A stretch of 64,000 nt of DNA from G963662675 sp963676845. Lineage in GTDB: Bacteria > Bacteroidota > Bacteroidia > Bacteroidales > Prolixibacteraceae. The stretch lies in contig CAXXKK010000034.1 in NCBI GenBank assembly GCA_963676845.2, positions 1 through 64,000 on the forward strand. The letters run 5' to 3'. Shown in pieces: positions 8,013-15,839 of the stretch (the first letter of the stretch is position 1; the number at the start of each line of letters is the position of its first letter). The position numbers and the translations under genes were made by a program. The notes beneath the pieces are model-generated. The model made no database searches. It saw nothing but the letters and a program-made list of their open reading frames with translations, and was not told the DNA's origin.

Positions 8013-8687
8013 ATGAAGAAGTTATTTTTATTTTTAATGATTGGTCTAGTAACCAGTGTTTTAACGTCTTGTTTGGATGATGATGAATATGATCCGTATG
8101 ATGATACTTGGATTGGAATCGGACTTGTTCATATTGATGAGGACACTGACATCTTGAGTATTGAGCTGGATTCAGGAGAGATTTTATATCCGATAAATGA
8201 TGAAAGTTTGACAGTTGAAGACAGTGCTCGTGTTCTTGTAAATTTTATTATTGAAGAAGAACTTGTAAGTGAGCCTGTTGAAGAGTATTCTGTAACTATT
8301 TATTCCATTAAGGATATCCTTTTTAAAGATATAATAGACATTACAGAGGAGATAGAGGATAGTATTGGGAATGATGCTATTAATGTTGAAGAAGCCTGGC
8401 AGACTAACAATATGCTGACCTTGTATATTAATCATTGGGGATTAGATCAAACGCATTATGTTAATTTGGTGAAGGAGCCTGGGGAACTCACCTCTGAAAG
8501 TCAGCCGGTAGAGTTAGAATTAAGACATAATGACAATGATGACTCACCAATGTACAATGTGTCATCTTATGTTACTTTCGATTTGTCGGCGATACAAATT
8601 GCAGGGCAGGATTCTACAGCTTATACCGTAACATGCACTGAATATGGAGGTGAAACTTATACCTATGAGGATGTTTATTTTTATTAA
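8013..8687 (+). CDS. NigD-like lipoprotein
   Basis: 224 residues with a lipoprotein signal peptide ending LTSC (Cys20), then a very acidic stretch (LDDDEYDPYDD). The pattern fits the NigD-like family of Bacteroidota: the segment TWIGIGLVHIDEDTDILSIELDSG, then a C-terminal beta domain around VEEAWQTNNMLTLYINHWG and PVELELRHNDNDD. The family name comes from a putative bacteriocin-immunity gene, but the function of most members is unknown. It is likely anchored in the outer membrane. Monocistronic: divergent from the Trx/Grx gene and followed by its own terminator. Confidence 0.75.
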   Translation: MKKLFLFLMIGLVTSVLTSCLDDDEYDPYDDTWIGIGLVHIDEDTDILSIELDSGEILYPINDESLTVEDSARVLVNFIIEEELVSEPVEEYSVTIYSIKDILFKDIIDITEEIEDSIGNDAINVEEAWQTNNMLTLYINHWGLDQTHYVNLVKEPGELTSESQPVELELRHNDNDDSPMYNVSSYVTFDLSAIQIAGQDSTAYTVTCTEYGGETYTYEDVYFY

Positions 8688-8720
8688 AGTCAGTATCTGT
8701 GTTAGTTAGTTGAATGAATG

Positions 8721-8752
8721 CACCTGTTTCAGTCTGAAGCAGGTGTTTTTTT
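8721..8752 (+). terminator. Terminator after the NigD-like gene
   Basis: CACCTGTTTCA (8721-8731) pairs with TGAAGCAGGTG (8735-8745), with one G-U pair and a three-base loop, followed by a run of seven T. Confidence 0.8.
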
Positions 8753-8767
8753 ATCTGGTTTCCTTAT

Positions 8768-9502
8768 TTAATTGGATAGCTTTCTTATTAATTCTTCAGC
8801 CTTTGCAAGTTCATTATATTTTCCTAGGTCCATCCAATTGGAGTTGGAATCTAAATACGCAACGATTTTTTCAATTTTTGCTAAACGCAGGTAAAGGTCA
8901 ATGATTGAAAACTTGCCAGTCTCCGTGATTTTTTTCAATAATTGAGGTTGGATAATTTGGATGCCACTAAAAGCGAATTTGCAGTAACGTGAGGGAAAAG
9001 TATCCGTGCATTTTTTAATTTCTCCGGTTTTAGTGTTTGTCCAGCCAACAAGTTGATTTTCTTCATTAAAAAGTAAATAGCGTGATGAGCTTCTTTCTCT
9101 GACAACTAAAGTGGCTAAGGCAGATTCTTCGAGGTGGTGTTTATGTATTGGCTCTAAATTTAAGTCAGTTAGAATATCCACGTTAATAATGAGGATAGGT
9201 TCATCTCCATCCAGAAATTTTTGTGCTTTTAATAAGCCACCTCCTGTATCTAGCAAGGAGTTAGACTCGTCCGAAATGTGTATGTCAATCCCAAAATTTT
9301 CTTTTTGAGTTATAAAGTCAATGACTTGATTGCTGAAGTGGTGAACATTAATTACAACCTCGGTTATGCCATGAGATTTTAAGTAATTGATGCATCTTTC
9401 GAGCAATGACTTGCCACTTATCTCAACTAGAGCCTTGGGCTTGTCTTGGGTTAGTGGTTTTAGCCGGGTTCCAAGTCCGGCTGCAAAAATCATTGCTTTC
9501 AT
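8768..9502 (-). CDS. Sugar-1-phosphate nucleotidyltransferase (MurU / mannose-1-phosphate guanylyltransferase-like)
   Basis: 244 residues. The N-terminal signature AAGLGTRLKPLT followed by DKPKALVEI is the nucleotide-binding loop of NDP-sugar pyrophosphorylases, which join NTP and a sugar 1-phosphate to make an NDP-sugar and pyrophosphate. Further motifs: DTGGGLLKA, INVDILTDL (metal-binding region) and NWMDLGKY near the C-terminus. The short length without an added acyltransferase domain suits MurU-type or small guanylyltransferases used in cell-wall recycling or LPS/glycan synthesis; the sugar cannot be read from the sequence. It starts 35 bases after the ribH stop on the same strand and may be cotranscribed with it. 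Confidence 0.85.
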   Translation of the reverse strand: MKAMIFAAGLGTRLKPLTQDKPKALVEISGKSLLERCINYLKSHGITEVVINVHHFSNQVIDFITQKENFGIDIHISDESNSLLDTGGGLLKAQKFLDGDEPILIINVDILTDLNLEPIHKHHLEESALATLVVRERSSSRYLLFNEENQLVGWTNTKTGEIKKCTDTFPSRYCKFAFSGIQIIQPQLLKKITETGKFSIIDLYLRLAKIEKIVAYLDSNSNWMDLGKYNELAKAEELIRKLSN

Positions 9503-9537
9503 TTGTTTTTAGTTTGCCGGTTAAGTCGAATGACTTT

Positions 9538-10023
9538 CTACTTCAAATCTTTTTGCAAAGCAACCATTTTTATGGCTGTAACTGCTGCTTCATCTCCTTT
9601 ATTGCCAAGTTTGCCTCCTGCACGGTCTAAAGCTTGTTGTTCGTTGTCGGTTGTTAGCACACCAAAGATGAAAGGCTTGTTGTATTTCATGTTTAAGTCA
9701 GTAGTTCCCTGTGTTACTCCCTGACAGATAAAATCAAAATGACGGGTTTCTCCCTGGATAACACAGCCAATAAGAATAATGGCATCAACCTGGGTGTACT
9801 CAGCCAGGAATTGTCCCCCCATGGTAAGCTCAAAAGTTCCAGGAACAGATTTAATGTTGATGTCTTCTTCATTTGCTCCATGTTTAACAAGTGTATCAAG
9901 AGCTCCCTGAGCTAGTGCCCCGGTAATTTCATAATTCCATTCAGCAACTACAATTCCGAATTTCATGCCATTGGCAGAAGGAACTGATTCAATATCGTAT
10001 GCAGATAAATTTTTTGTAGCCAT
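9538..10023 (-). CDS. ribH: 6,7-dimethyl-8-ribityllumazine synthase (RibH)
   Basis: 161 residues, normal for the family. It condenses 5-amino-6-ribitylaminouracil with 3,4-dihydroxy-2-butanone 4-phosphate to form lumazine, the penultimate step of riboflavin synthesis. Conserved motifs visible: AEWNYEITGAL, VPGTFELTMGGQFLA, GCVIQGETRHFDFICQGVT (including the catalytic His of RHFDF) and FGVLTTDNEQQALDRAGG. It is separated from the upstream TPR gene by a terminator-like hairpin, so it probably has its own promoter or depends on read-through. No other rib genes are nearby. The TPR-ribH order next to recF is, as I recall, conserved in Bacteroidota. Confidence 0.97.
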   Translation of the reverse strand: MATKNLSAYDIESVPSANGMKFGIVVAEWNYEITGALAQGALDTLVKHGANEEDINIKSVPGTFELTMGGQFLAEYTQVDAIILIGCVIQGETRHFDFICQGVTQGTTDLNMKYNKPFIFGVLTTDNEQQALDRAGGKLGNKGDEAAVTAIKMVALQKDLK

Positions 10024-10043
10024 TTCTTCAATTTTTTGTAAAA

Positions 10044-10072
10044 ATAAAAAATCCCCTGCAATGAGGGGATTT
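10044..10072 (-). terminator. Terminator between the TPR gene and ribH
   Basis: AAATCCCCT (10049-10057) pairs with AGGGGATTT (10064-10072); on the minus strand it is followed by TTTTTTATTTTT. It lies in the 69-base gap between two codirectional genes, so it may only attenuate. Confidence 0.7.
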
Positions 10073-10092
10073 AAATATCATATGTCGTTGAA

Positions 10093-10782
10093 TTATTTAC
10101 TCAATGTTGTCTCTACTCGAGCAATATATTTTTCAATAGTTGATCCTTCAGAAGAATCAGGATATTCATTTTTAATTGTATTGTAAAGCTCTAATGCTCC
10201 ATTTAGGTCGCCTTCTGATTCCAGATATTTAGCGGCTTTCATCATATAAATTGGAGCTGTAAGTTCATTGTCATAACCATAAGCTTTTTTGTAATTTGAA
10301 AGAGCCTTGTCTGCTTCTCCCAATTCCATATAAGCATCACCAATTGAGCCAATTTTGATTGGAGCCAAAAGCAAATCTTCAGTTTCAAAATCATTTAGGT
10401 AATTAATGGCTTCATCATATTCCCCTAAATGTAAATATGAAATACCTGTGTAATACTTTGCTAGGTTTGCCGATTTTGTAACACTATATTCGTCAATGAT
10501 ATCTATAAAACCTAAATAGTTTCCATCTCCATTGATGGCTAAGTTAAAAGAATCCTTAGCGAAATAATTCTCTGCCATAAACATTTGGCTTTGAGCTGTT
10601 TCTTCTTTAGGTTGAATGTAAAGTTTTGTAAAACTAAGATATCCTGCAACAACGATAACAATTGCTCCCACAACGATGGACAGAATCTTTTGGTTATCCT
10701 CGATAAACTGTTCAGATTTCGTTAATGCATTTTCAACTTCAGACAAACTGTCTTCTTTTCTTTGGTCTTTATTTTTTGCCAT
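10093..10782 (-). CDS. Tetratricopeptide-repeat protein with one N-terminal membrane span (YfgM-like)
   Basis: 229 residues. A charged cytoplasmic N-terminus (1-33) is followed by one membrane helix (about 34-52) and TPR-like repeats (for example YYTGISYLHLGEYDEAINYL, IGDAYMELGEADKALSNYKK, YLESEGDLNGALELY). The topology matches YfgM-type ancillary proteins of the Sec translocon or periplasmic chaperone network, but sequence alone does not settle that. It is transcribed away from recF; TATTTTTG on the minus strand at 10814-10821 is a candidate -7 box. A terminator follows before ribH. Confidence 0.8.
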   Translation of the reverse strand: MAKNKDQRKEDSLSEVENALTKSEQFIEDNQKILSIVVGAIVIVVAGYLSFTKLYIQPKEETAQSQMFMAENYFAKDSFNLAINGDGNYLGFIDIIDEYSVTKSANLAKYYTGISYLHLGEYDEAINYLNDFETEDLLLAPIKIGSIGDAYMELGEADKALSNYKKAYGYDNELTAPIYMMKAAKYLESEGDLNGALELYNTIKNEYPDSSEGSTIEKYIARVETTLSK

Positions 10783-10964
10783 TTTGTAATAAGGTTATTC
10801 CAAATTCGTGAGGCAAAAATATATCTTTTTATAAAACATTAACTACAAAAGCGATATAAAATTACATATTAATCAACACCATTTTGTTATTAGTGAAGAA
10901 TTGAAAGAATGATACCACAGCTTTCTATATTTTATTAGTTTTGTTTTAAATAAGATGATTTTGC

Positions 10965-12083
10965 ATGCATATAGAGCATTTATCCTTACTAGACTTTAAA
11001 AACCTGGAGGATGTAAACCTTGAGTTTTCTCCAAACTTGAATTGTTTTATTGGCAATAATGGTGTTGGTAAAACAAATTTAATGGATGCAATTTATTACC
11101 TGTCTTTCTGTAAAAGCTTCCTGAATTCTGCTGATTCTATGAATATTAAACATGAAAAAGACTTTTTTGTAATTCAGGGAAAATATAACAGGGATGAACA
11201 AGAAGAAAACATCTATTGCGGTTTAAAACGTGGACATAAAAAACAGTTTAAGCGCAATAAAAAGGAATATAAGAAGCTGGCCGAACATATCGGGCTTCTT
11301 CCATTAATTATAATCACTCCTTCAGATATTGATTTAATTATGGGTGGGAGCGAGGAACGTCGAAAGTTCCTGGATGTGCTAATCTCGCAATATGATCATG
11401 CTTATCTGGAAGCTCTTATTCGTTATAACAGGGCGCTTCAGCAACGCAATAAATTGTTAAAGCATTTTGCATCAGAAAGGACTTTTTCAAAAGAAACTTT
11501 GGAAGTTTGGGATGAGCAATTAGTACATCATGGAGTCCCGATTCATAAAAAGCGTGTTGAGTACATTCAGCGTTTGCAACCTATTTTCCAAGAGTATTAC
11601 GACCTAATATCATCGGGGAAAGAGCAAATTGGTATGTTTCATCAATCGCAATTGTATGATGCTGATTTTGCTCAGCTATTGGCAGAAAATCTTCAGAAAG
11701 ACAGGGTGCTTCAATATACTTCAGTGGGTATTCATAAAGATGATATCTTATTTAAAATTGATGATTATCCGATAAAGAAGCTAGGTTCACAAGGACAGAA
11801 AAAGACTTATCTGGTTGCCTTGAAACTGGCTCAATTCAACTTTGTAAAAGAAATGTCGGGACAAACTCCCATTTTATTGCTGGATGATATTTTTGATAAG
11901 CTCGACAAAAATAGGGTAGAGCAAATTGTGAAACTGGTTGCCAATGATCATTTTGGACAAATATTTATAACGGACACTAACCGTGAGCATTTGGATCAGA
12001 TTTTGGAAGAAGTTCAGGCAGATTCAAAGATTTTTGTAGTCAGCAACGGAACCGTTCAGGAAACAAATCATGAGGAAAAGTAA
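10965..12083 (+). CDS. recF: DNA replication and repair protein RecF
   Basis: 372 residues, typical for RecF. An SMC-like ATPase that helps RecOR load RecA at single-strand gaps. Walker A is GNNGVGKTN (about residues 30-38), the ABC signature region is GSQGQKKTYLVALKLAQ, Walker B is ILLLDDIFDKLD, and FITDTNREHLD follows. The start is the ATG at 10965, giving the usual MxIxxLSLxDFKNL opening. The last 14 bases overlap the DUF721 gene, which implies translational coupling. TAGTTTTG at 10936-10943 could serve as a -7 box. Confidence 0.97.
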   Translation: MHIEHLSLLDFKNLEDVNLEFSPNLNCFIGNNGVGKTNLMDAIYYLSFCKSFLNSADSMNIKHEKDFFVIQGKYNRDEQEENIYCGLKRGHKKQFKRNKKEYKKLAEHIGLLPLIIITPSDIDLIMGGSEERRKFLDVLISQYDHAYLEALIRYNRALQQRNKLLKHFASERTFSKETLEVWDEQLVHHGVPIHKKRVEYIQRLQPIFQEYYDLISSGKEQIGMFHQSQLYDADFAQLLAENLQKDRVLQYTSVGIHKDDILFKIDDYPIKKLGSQGQKKTYLVALKLAQFNFVKEMSGQTPILLLDDIFDKLDKNRVEQIVKLVANDHFGQIFITDTNREHLDQILEEVQADSKIFVVSNGTVQETNHEEK

Positions 12084-12360
12084 TACTGAAAAATTAAGTG
12101 ATATCCTTCGCACTTATAAGAAAGAAAATAGGCTGGATAAAAAGCTTGCGGAAGTGGACATCATCTCTTCCTGGGAAGAAGTGATGGGTAAAACTGTGGC
12201 TTCTTATACTGATGATTTGAGAATTCAATATGGTACTTTATTTGTGAAAACAAGCTCTCCCATGTTGAGAAATGAGCTGATGATGATGAAAGAAGAAATC
12301 CGAAAACGCCTCAATGAAAAAGCAGGGACGGAGTTGATCCGGCAGATTGTTTTTAGGTAG
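12070..12360 (+). CDS. DUF721 (DciA-like) protein
   Basis: 96 residues; the ATG at 12070 lies inside the end of recF. The pattern LSDILRTYKKENRLDKKLAEVDIISSWEEVMG, then LFVKTSSPMLRNELMMMKEEI and the end LIRQIVFR, is that of DUF721. This domain makes up DciA, which helps load the replicative helicase DnaB in bacteria lacking DnaC. Linkage with recF is frequent and supports a replication role. Bacteroidota members are short versions of the domain, so equivalence with proteobacterial DciA is inferred. Confidence 0.85.
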   Translation: MRKSNTEKLSDILRTYKKENRLDKKLAEVDIISSWEEVMGKTVASYTDDLRIQYGTLFVKTSSPMLRNELMMMKEEIRKRLNEKAGTELIRQIVFR

Positions 12361-12407
12361 ATGCTTGAGTCTCAGGTTGACTGCTGTCAGGAGGCTTTTA
12401 TACTTAT

Positions 12408-12484
12408 TGTCATTCTGAACGAAGTGAAGAATCCTTAAAAGATAGAGGTTCCTAAACAGATTCCTCCTTATTGTCGGAATGACA
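12408..12484. repeat. Palindromic intergenic repeat (REP-like)
   Basis: TGTCATTCTGAACGAAGTGA at 12409-12428, running on to AAGAATC, is an imperfect inverted match of the right end, whose reverse complement starts TGTCATTCCGAC and ends GGAATC. Such arms flanking a short loop are a frequent dispersed intergenic element in Bacteroidota genomes. It sits between two convergent genes and could act as a bidirectional transcript end. Confidence 0.65.
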
Positions 12485-12489
12485 GCTAC

Positions 12490-12966
12490 TCAAACCATTT
12501 CTGCAATGAAATACCAGGCCATCATACCAGATGCAATTAGTTTGAGAAGTGTTCCGGTTAGGAAACCAATAAATGATCCCAAACCAGCTTTAAATGCCTC
12601 TTTGGATTCCTTGCCCACACTAAGTTCCCCAAGAACAGCACCTGCAAAAGGCCCAATAATAATCCCGATGGGTGGAAAGAAAATCATACCAACAAGCAGA
12701 CCTATTATGCTTCCCCATACTCCGCGTTTACTTCCTCCAAATTTTTTTGTCCCCCATATGGGAATAAAATAATCCAGCAGGTAAACAGCAATGGTTATAA
12801 CTGCCCAAATGATTAGAAATTTACTGGAAAACTGATATCTGGATGTAAAATGAAGAAACAGCAATCCAATATAACTCAGTGGTGGTCCGGGAAGAACGGG
12901 AATAATTCCACCTGCAATTCCTGAGATGATAAACAAAATACCGAATCCTATTAATAAATAATCCAT
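12490..12966 (-). CDS. DUF456 family membrane protein
   Basis: 158 residues, almost entirely hydrophobic, with about four membrane spans and the glycine-rich motifs typical of DUF456 (GIAGGIIPVLPGPPLSYIGLL, GMIFFPPIGIIIGPFAGAVLGE, LGSFIGFLTGTLLKLI). Function unknown; the glycine-zipper-like helices suggest tight packing in the inner membrane. Its start overlaps the stop of the upstream CPBP protease by one base (TAATG), so the two are translationally coupled. Confidence 0.88.
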   Translation of the reverse strand: MDYLLIGFGILFIISGIAGGIIPVLPGPPLSYIGLLFLHFTSRYQFSSKFLIIWAVITIAVYLLDYFIPIWGTKKFGGSKRGVWGSIIGLLVGMIFFPPIGIIIGPFAGAVLGELSVGKESKEAFKAGLGSFIGFLTGTLLKLIASGMMAWYFIAEMV

Positions 12967-13781
12967 TAGCTGATTTTTTTCTTTTTAAATACATGAAACA
13001 GTGCGATTAAGGCGATGCTGAAACTCGCAACCAGGTAATAAATTTTCATCTGTTCTTCTCTTTCCAATAAAAATAAAGGAAACTGATTTATTTGTTCTGC
13101 ATATTGCATGGAAAGTAAAACCAGAAGATTGTTTATAGCGTGTCCTGCAATGCATGCAAAAATATTTCGGGTGATTACCATAATCCATCCAAGTAGAAGA
13201 CCCAGCATAAATGTGGCTGGAAATTGCCATGGATTTAGGTGAAAAAGTGCAAATAAAAGCGCCGAAACGAAAATGGCTATAAGGTTGTGGTAATTTTTCA
13301 TTAAGCCATGCATAATCACCCCCCGGAATATAAGCTCTTCAACAATCGGGGCAATAATAACTACTTTCATGTAGGCCCCCAACATGCCATAATCATTCTC
13401 AAAAATATTGTTGAACAGTTCCCAAAACCAGTCGGGTACAGGAATATAGTATTCTACAATTAGATTTATTTCTGTGAGGATTTGCTGAGCCGCCATTAAA
13501 AAGAGAATAACCGGTAAAATAATCAACAGGTTAAACATTTTAATAGGGAAAAGATCTGTGATTTTTGTCTTGGCTTTTCGGTAAGCATAGATCAATATAA
13601 AAAGGACAGAACCAACACCAAGAACAACTTTTTTAACTGGATTATAGAGCAACTCTGTACCGTGGTAATAATCCCACAATGCCAGCGGAAAATCAATTAT
13701 TGCCTGAATAAAAATGTACAATATCACAAGATGAATAGCACCCAGAATTGTTGGATAATATTTTGATGATTGTCTGTTCAT
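12966..13781 (-). CDS. CPBP-family intramembrane metalloprotease
   Basis: 271 residues with about seven or eight membrane spans. The family's three motifs are present: EELIFRG (Glu148-Glu149), FALFHLNP (His181) and HAINN (His214), which are predicted catalytic or metal-binding residues shared with CAAX prenyl protease 2 and bacteriocin-processing or immunity enzymes. The substrate cannot be inferred. First gene of a two-gene operon with DUF456 and divergent from the outer membrane protein gene at 13908. Confidence 0.88.
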   Translation of the reverse strand: MNRQSSKYYPTILGAIHLVILYIFIQAIIDFPLALWDYYHGTELLYNPVKKVVLGVGSVLFILIYAYRKAKTKITDLFPIKMFNLLIILPVILFLMAAQQILTEINLIVEYYIPVPDWFWELFNNIFENDYGMLGAYMKVVIIAPIVEELIFRGVIMHGLMKNYHNLIAIFVSALLFALFHLNPWQFPATFMLGLLLGWIMVITRNIFACIAGHAINNLLVLLSMQYAEQINQFPLFLLEREEQMKIYYLVASFSIALIALFHVFKKKKIS

Positions 13782-13894
13782 ATTCTTTTTCTGTCCCTGA
13801 AATATAAGTTTTTTTCAAAAACTTGTTGATTTGCAAACAGCGAGAAAATTATAATAATTCTTAATGGATAACCTAAAGATATAAAAAGGGTGTT

Positions 13895-13902
13895 TATCTT
13901 TG
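13895..13902 (+). promoter_or_regulatory. -7 box abutting the start codon of the next gene
   Basis: TATCTTTG matches TAnnTTTG and ends only five bases before the ATG at 13908. If used, transcription would begin at or next to the start codon, giving a leaderless message. No convincing -33 TTTG was found. Confidence 0.45.
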
Positions 13903-13907
13903 GGCGA

Positions 13908-14795
13908 ATGAAACGATTAAACCTACTATTTTTAATATTGGTGTTGCCACTGTTGTCGCAGGCACAGGGAGATTGGACCTGGTGGAACGAAATAAACGGC
14001 TGGGAACCGGGCATGCCAACCTGGAGGACTTTTTTAACGATTAGTCCTGGATATTTAGGTCCTAATGCACTTCCTGTTCCGGAAGTGAAAAAGGGAATAT
14101 TATCTGGTAAAAAAGAAGTTGAAGCTGCTGGTAATTTCCATTTTAAAGAAGGTGATCCTACTCAGGATATATCTGGACGGTTATACTATCCTTTTGCCGA
14201 TAATAAAATTGCAATCGAAATTTACGGTGTTGCATTTGAGCATTATGGAATGACCGAAGAGGTTCGGGATGAACGGTCAGCCCGTGATAAGGATGGAAAA
14301 GGAGTTGCAATTGGTGATTTGTATTTTAGCACATTAGTACAATTGTGGAAGGATCGAAAATTCCCGGATGCACTTTTAAGAATGACTGGGAAAACTGCTT
14401 CTGGAACAAGGTTGGATGCTGCACGATATGCTGATGCTCCGGGATATTTCTTCGATGTGAGTTTTTCTAAAAATTATACACTTTCCGATAAAGCAAATTT
14501 GTTGCCTTTTGCTTCGTTTGGCTTTTATTCCTGGCAAACCAATGACGATGAGCTATTGCAGAATGATGCTTTAATGTATAGTTTAGGTTTTGATATATCA
14601 AAGGAAAAATGGAACCTTTCGAACTCATTAGCAGGTTATAATGGATATAAAATTGAAAAAGACAGCCCGGTGGTTTATAATCTGGAGTTTAAAAAACAAT
14701 TACAGAAGGATTTCATTAAGTTGAAATTTACGTATGGACTTCATGATTGGACTTACAAAACGATTACTATTGCATACATTTGGCAGTGGGAATAA
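13908..14795 (+). CDS. Predicted outer-membrane beta-barrel protein, unknown function
   Basis: 295 residues from the ATG at 13908. A cleavable signal peptide (MKRLNLLFLILVLPLLSQAQ) is followed by a Trp-rich start (GDWTWWNEINGWEPGMPTW) and alternating amphipathic strands up to a C-terminus ending in aromatic residues (ITIAYIWQWE), as in outer-membrane barrels. I recognise no named family. It is followed by a probable terminator and then a polyprenyl-phosphate glycosyltransferase, which is unlikely to share its transcript fully. Confidence 0.65.
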   Translation: MKRLNLLFLILVLPLLSQAQGDWTWWNEINGWEPGMPTWRTFLTISPGYLGPNALPVPEVKKGILSGKKEVEAAGNFHFKEGDPTQDISGRLYYPFADNKIAIEIYGVAFEHYGMTEEVRDERSARDKDGKGVAIGDLYFSTLVQLWKDRKFPDALLRMTGKTASGTRLDAARYADAPGYFFDVSFSKNYTLSDKANLLPFASFGFYSWQTNDDELLQNDALMYSLGFDISKEKWNLSNSLAGYNGYKIEKDSPVVYNLEFKKQLQKDFIKLKFTYGLHDWTYKTITIAYIWQWE

Positions 14796-14805
14796 TATAA
14801 TCCTG

Positions 14806-14833
14806 AAAGGATTAGATAAATTGATCCTTTTTT
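14806..14833 (+). terminator. Probable terminator
   Basis: AAAGGAT (14806-14812) pairs with ATCCTTT (14824-14830), 11-base loop, then TTTTC. The stem is short. Confidence 0.5.
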
Positions 14834-14887
14834 CTATTTTCGCTTGCAGAAATATCCATAGGCATTTATGTCCTTAAAGAGAATAAA

Positions 14888-15832
14888 ATGAAACAATTAA
14901 GCTTGGTGATTTGTGTTTACAATGAGGAGTTGAATATCAAGCCTTTGAGTGAACAAATTCAATCTGCTTTGCCGGATTACGACTTTGAAGCCATTTTTGT
15001 TGATGATGGATCAACAGATACTACCCGGGAAAAAATTAAAGAAATTAATGATGAACGTTTTATTCTGGTTGAATTAAAGCGTAATTACGGTCAAAGTTCT
15101 GCTTTACAAGCCGGAATAGATCATGCCGAAGGAGAGTATGTGGTTTTGTTGGATGGGGATTTACAAAACGATCCGGCAGATATTCCAATGATGCTAAAAA
15201 TGTGTAAAGACGAGGAATGGGATATGGTTGCCGGCGTTCGTGCCAATCGTAAAGATGGTGCTTTCCTTCGTAAAATACCAAGCAAGATTGCCAATTACAT
15301 TATTCGTGAATCTACCGGAACAAAAATGCGTGATTTAGGATGTACCTTAAAGGTTTTCACCAAAGAATCAATTAAGAGCATCCATATTTATGGGGAACTC
15401 CATCGCTTTATTCCAGTGTTGCTTGCTTTTGAAGGTTCAACCCGTTTAACACAGGTGGATGTAAACCACCGTGCCCGTGAGTTTGGAAAATCAAAATATA
15501 ACCTAAGTCGTACAACCCGTGTATTTAGTGATTTGTTGCTGATGCTTTTCTTTAAGAAATACATGCAACGTCCGATGCACTTTTTTGGAGGCTTGGGTAT
15601 CATTACCCTTGGTATAGGTTTCCTTATTAATGTTTACTTGTTGATATTGAAGATTTTAGGATACGATATCTGGGGAAAACCATTGCTTATCTTAGGTTTG
15701 CTTTTGGTTGTTGCTGGAATTCAGTTTGTTACTACTGGTCTGGTTGCAGAAATGCAAATGAGAACTTATTTTGAGTCACAACGAAAAACACCATATAGGG
15801 TTAGAAAAGTTAGTGCAACTAATGAGAAGTAA
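14888..15832 (+). CDS. Family 2 glycosyltransferase, polyprenyl-phosphate type (DPM1/GtrB-like)
   Basis: 314 residues. The N-terminal GT-A domain starts LSLVICVYNEELNI, carries the nucleotide-binding DDGSTD (residues 39-44) and the metal-binding LLDGDLQNDP, and shows GCTLKVFTKESIK. Two C-terminal membrane helices lie at about 230-260 and 268-295. This layout is that of enzymes that move a sugar from a nucleotide donor to undecaprenyl or dolichyl phosphate at the inner membrane for later use in glycan or lipid A modification. The sugar is unknown. It ends 7 bases before the convergent AsmA-like gene. Confidence 0.88.
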   Translation: MKQLSLVICVYNEELNIKPLSEQIQSALPDYDFEAIFVDDGSTDTTREKIKEINDERFILVELKRNYGQSSALQAGIDHAEGEYVVLLDGDLQNDPADIPMMLKMCKDEEWDMVAGVRANRKDGAFLRKIPSKIANYIIRESTGTKMRDLGCTLKVFTKESIKSIHIYGELHRFIPVLLAFEGSTRLTQVDVNHRAREFGKSKYNLSRTTRVFSDLLLMLFFKKYMQRPMHFFGGLGIITLGIGFLINVYLLILKILGYDIWGKPLLILGLLLVVAGIQFVTTGLVAEMQMRTYFESQRKTPYRVRKVSATNEK

Positions 15833-15839
15833 TCTGAAA

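Noticed and set aside
12479..12772. Reading frame antisense to the DUF456 gene
   Set aside because: Pro/Arg/Ser-rich shadow of a glycine-rich membrane protein; no RBS.
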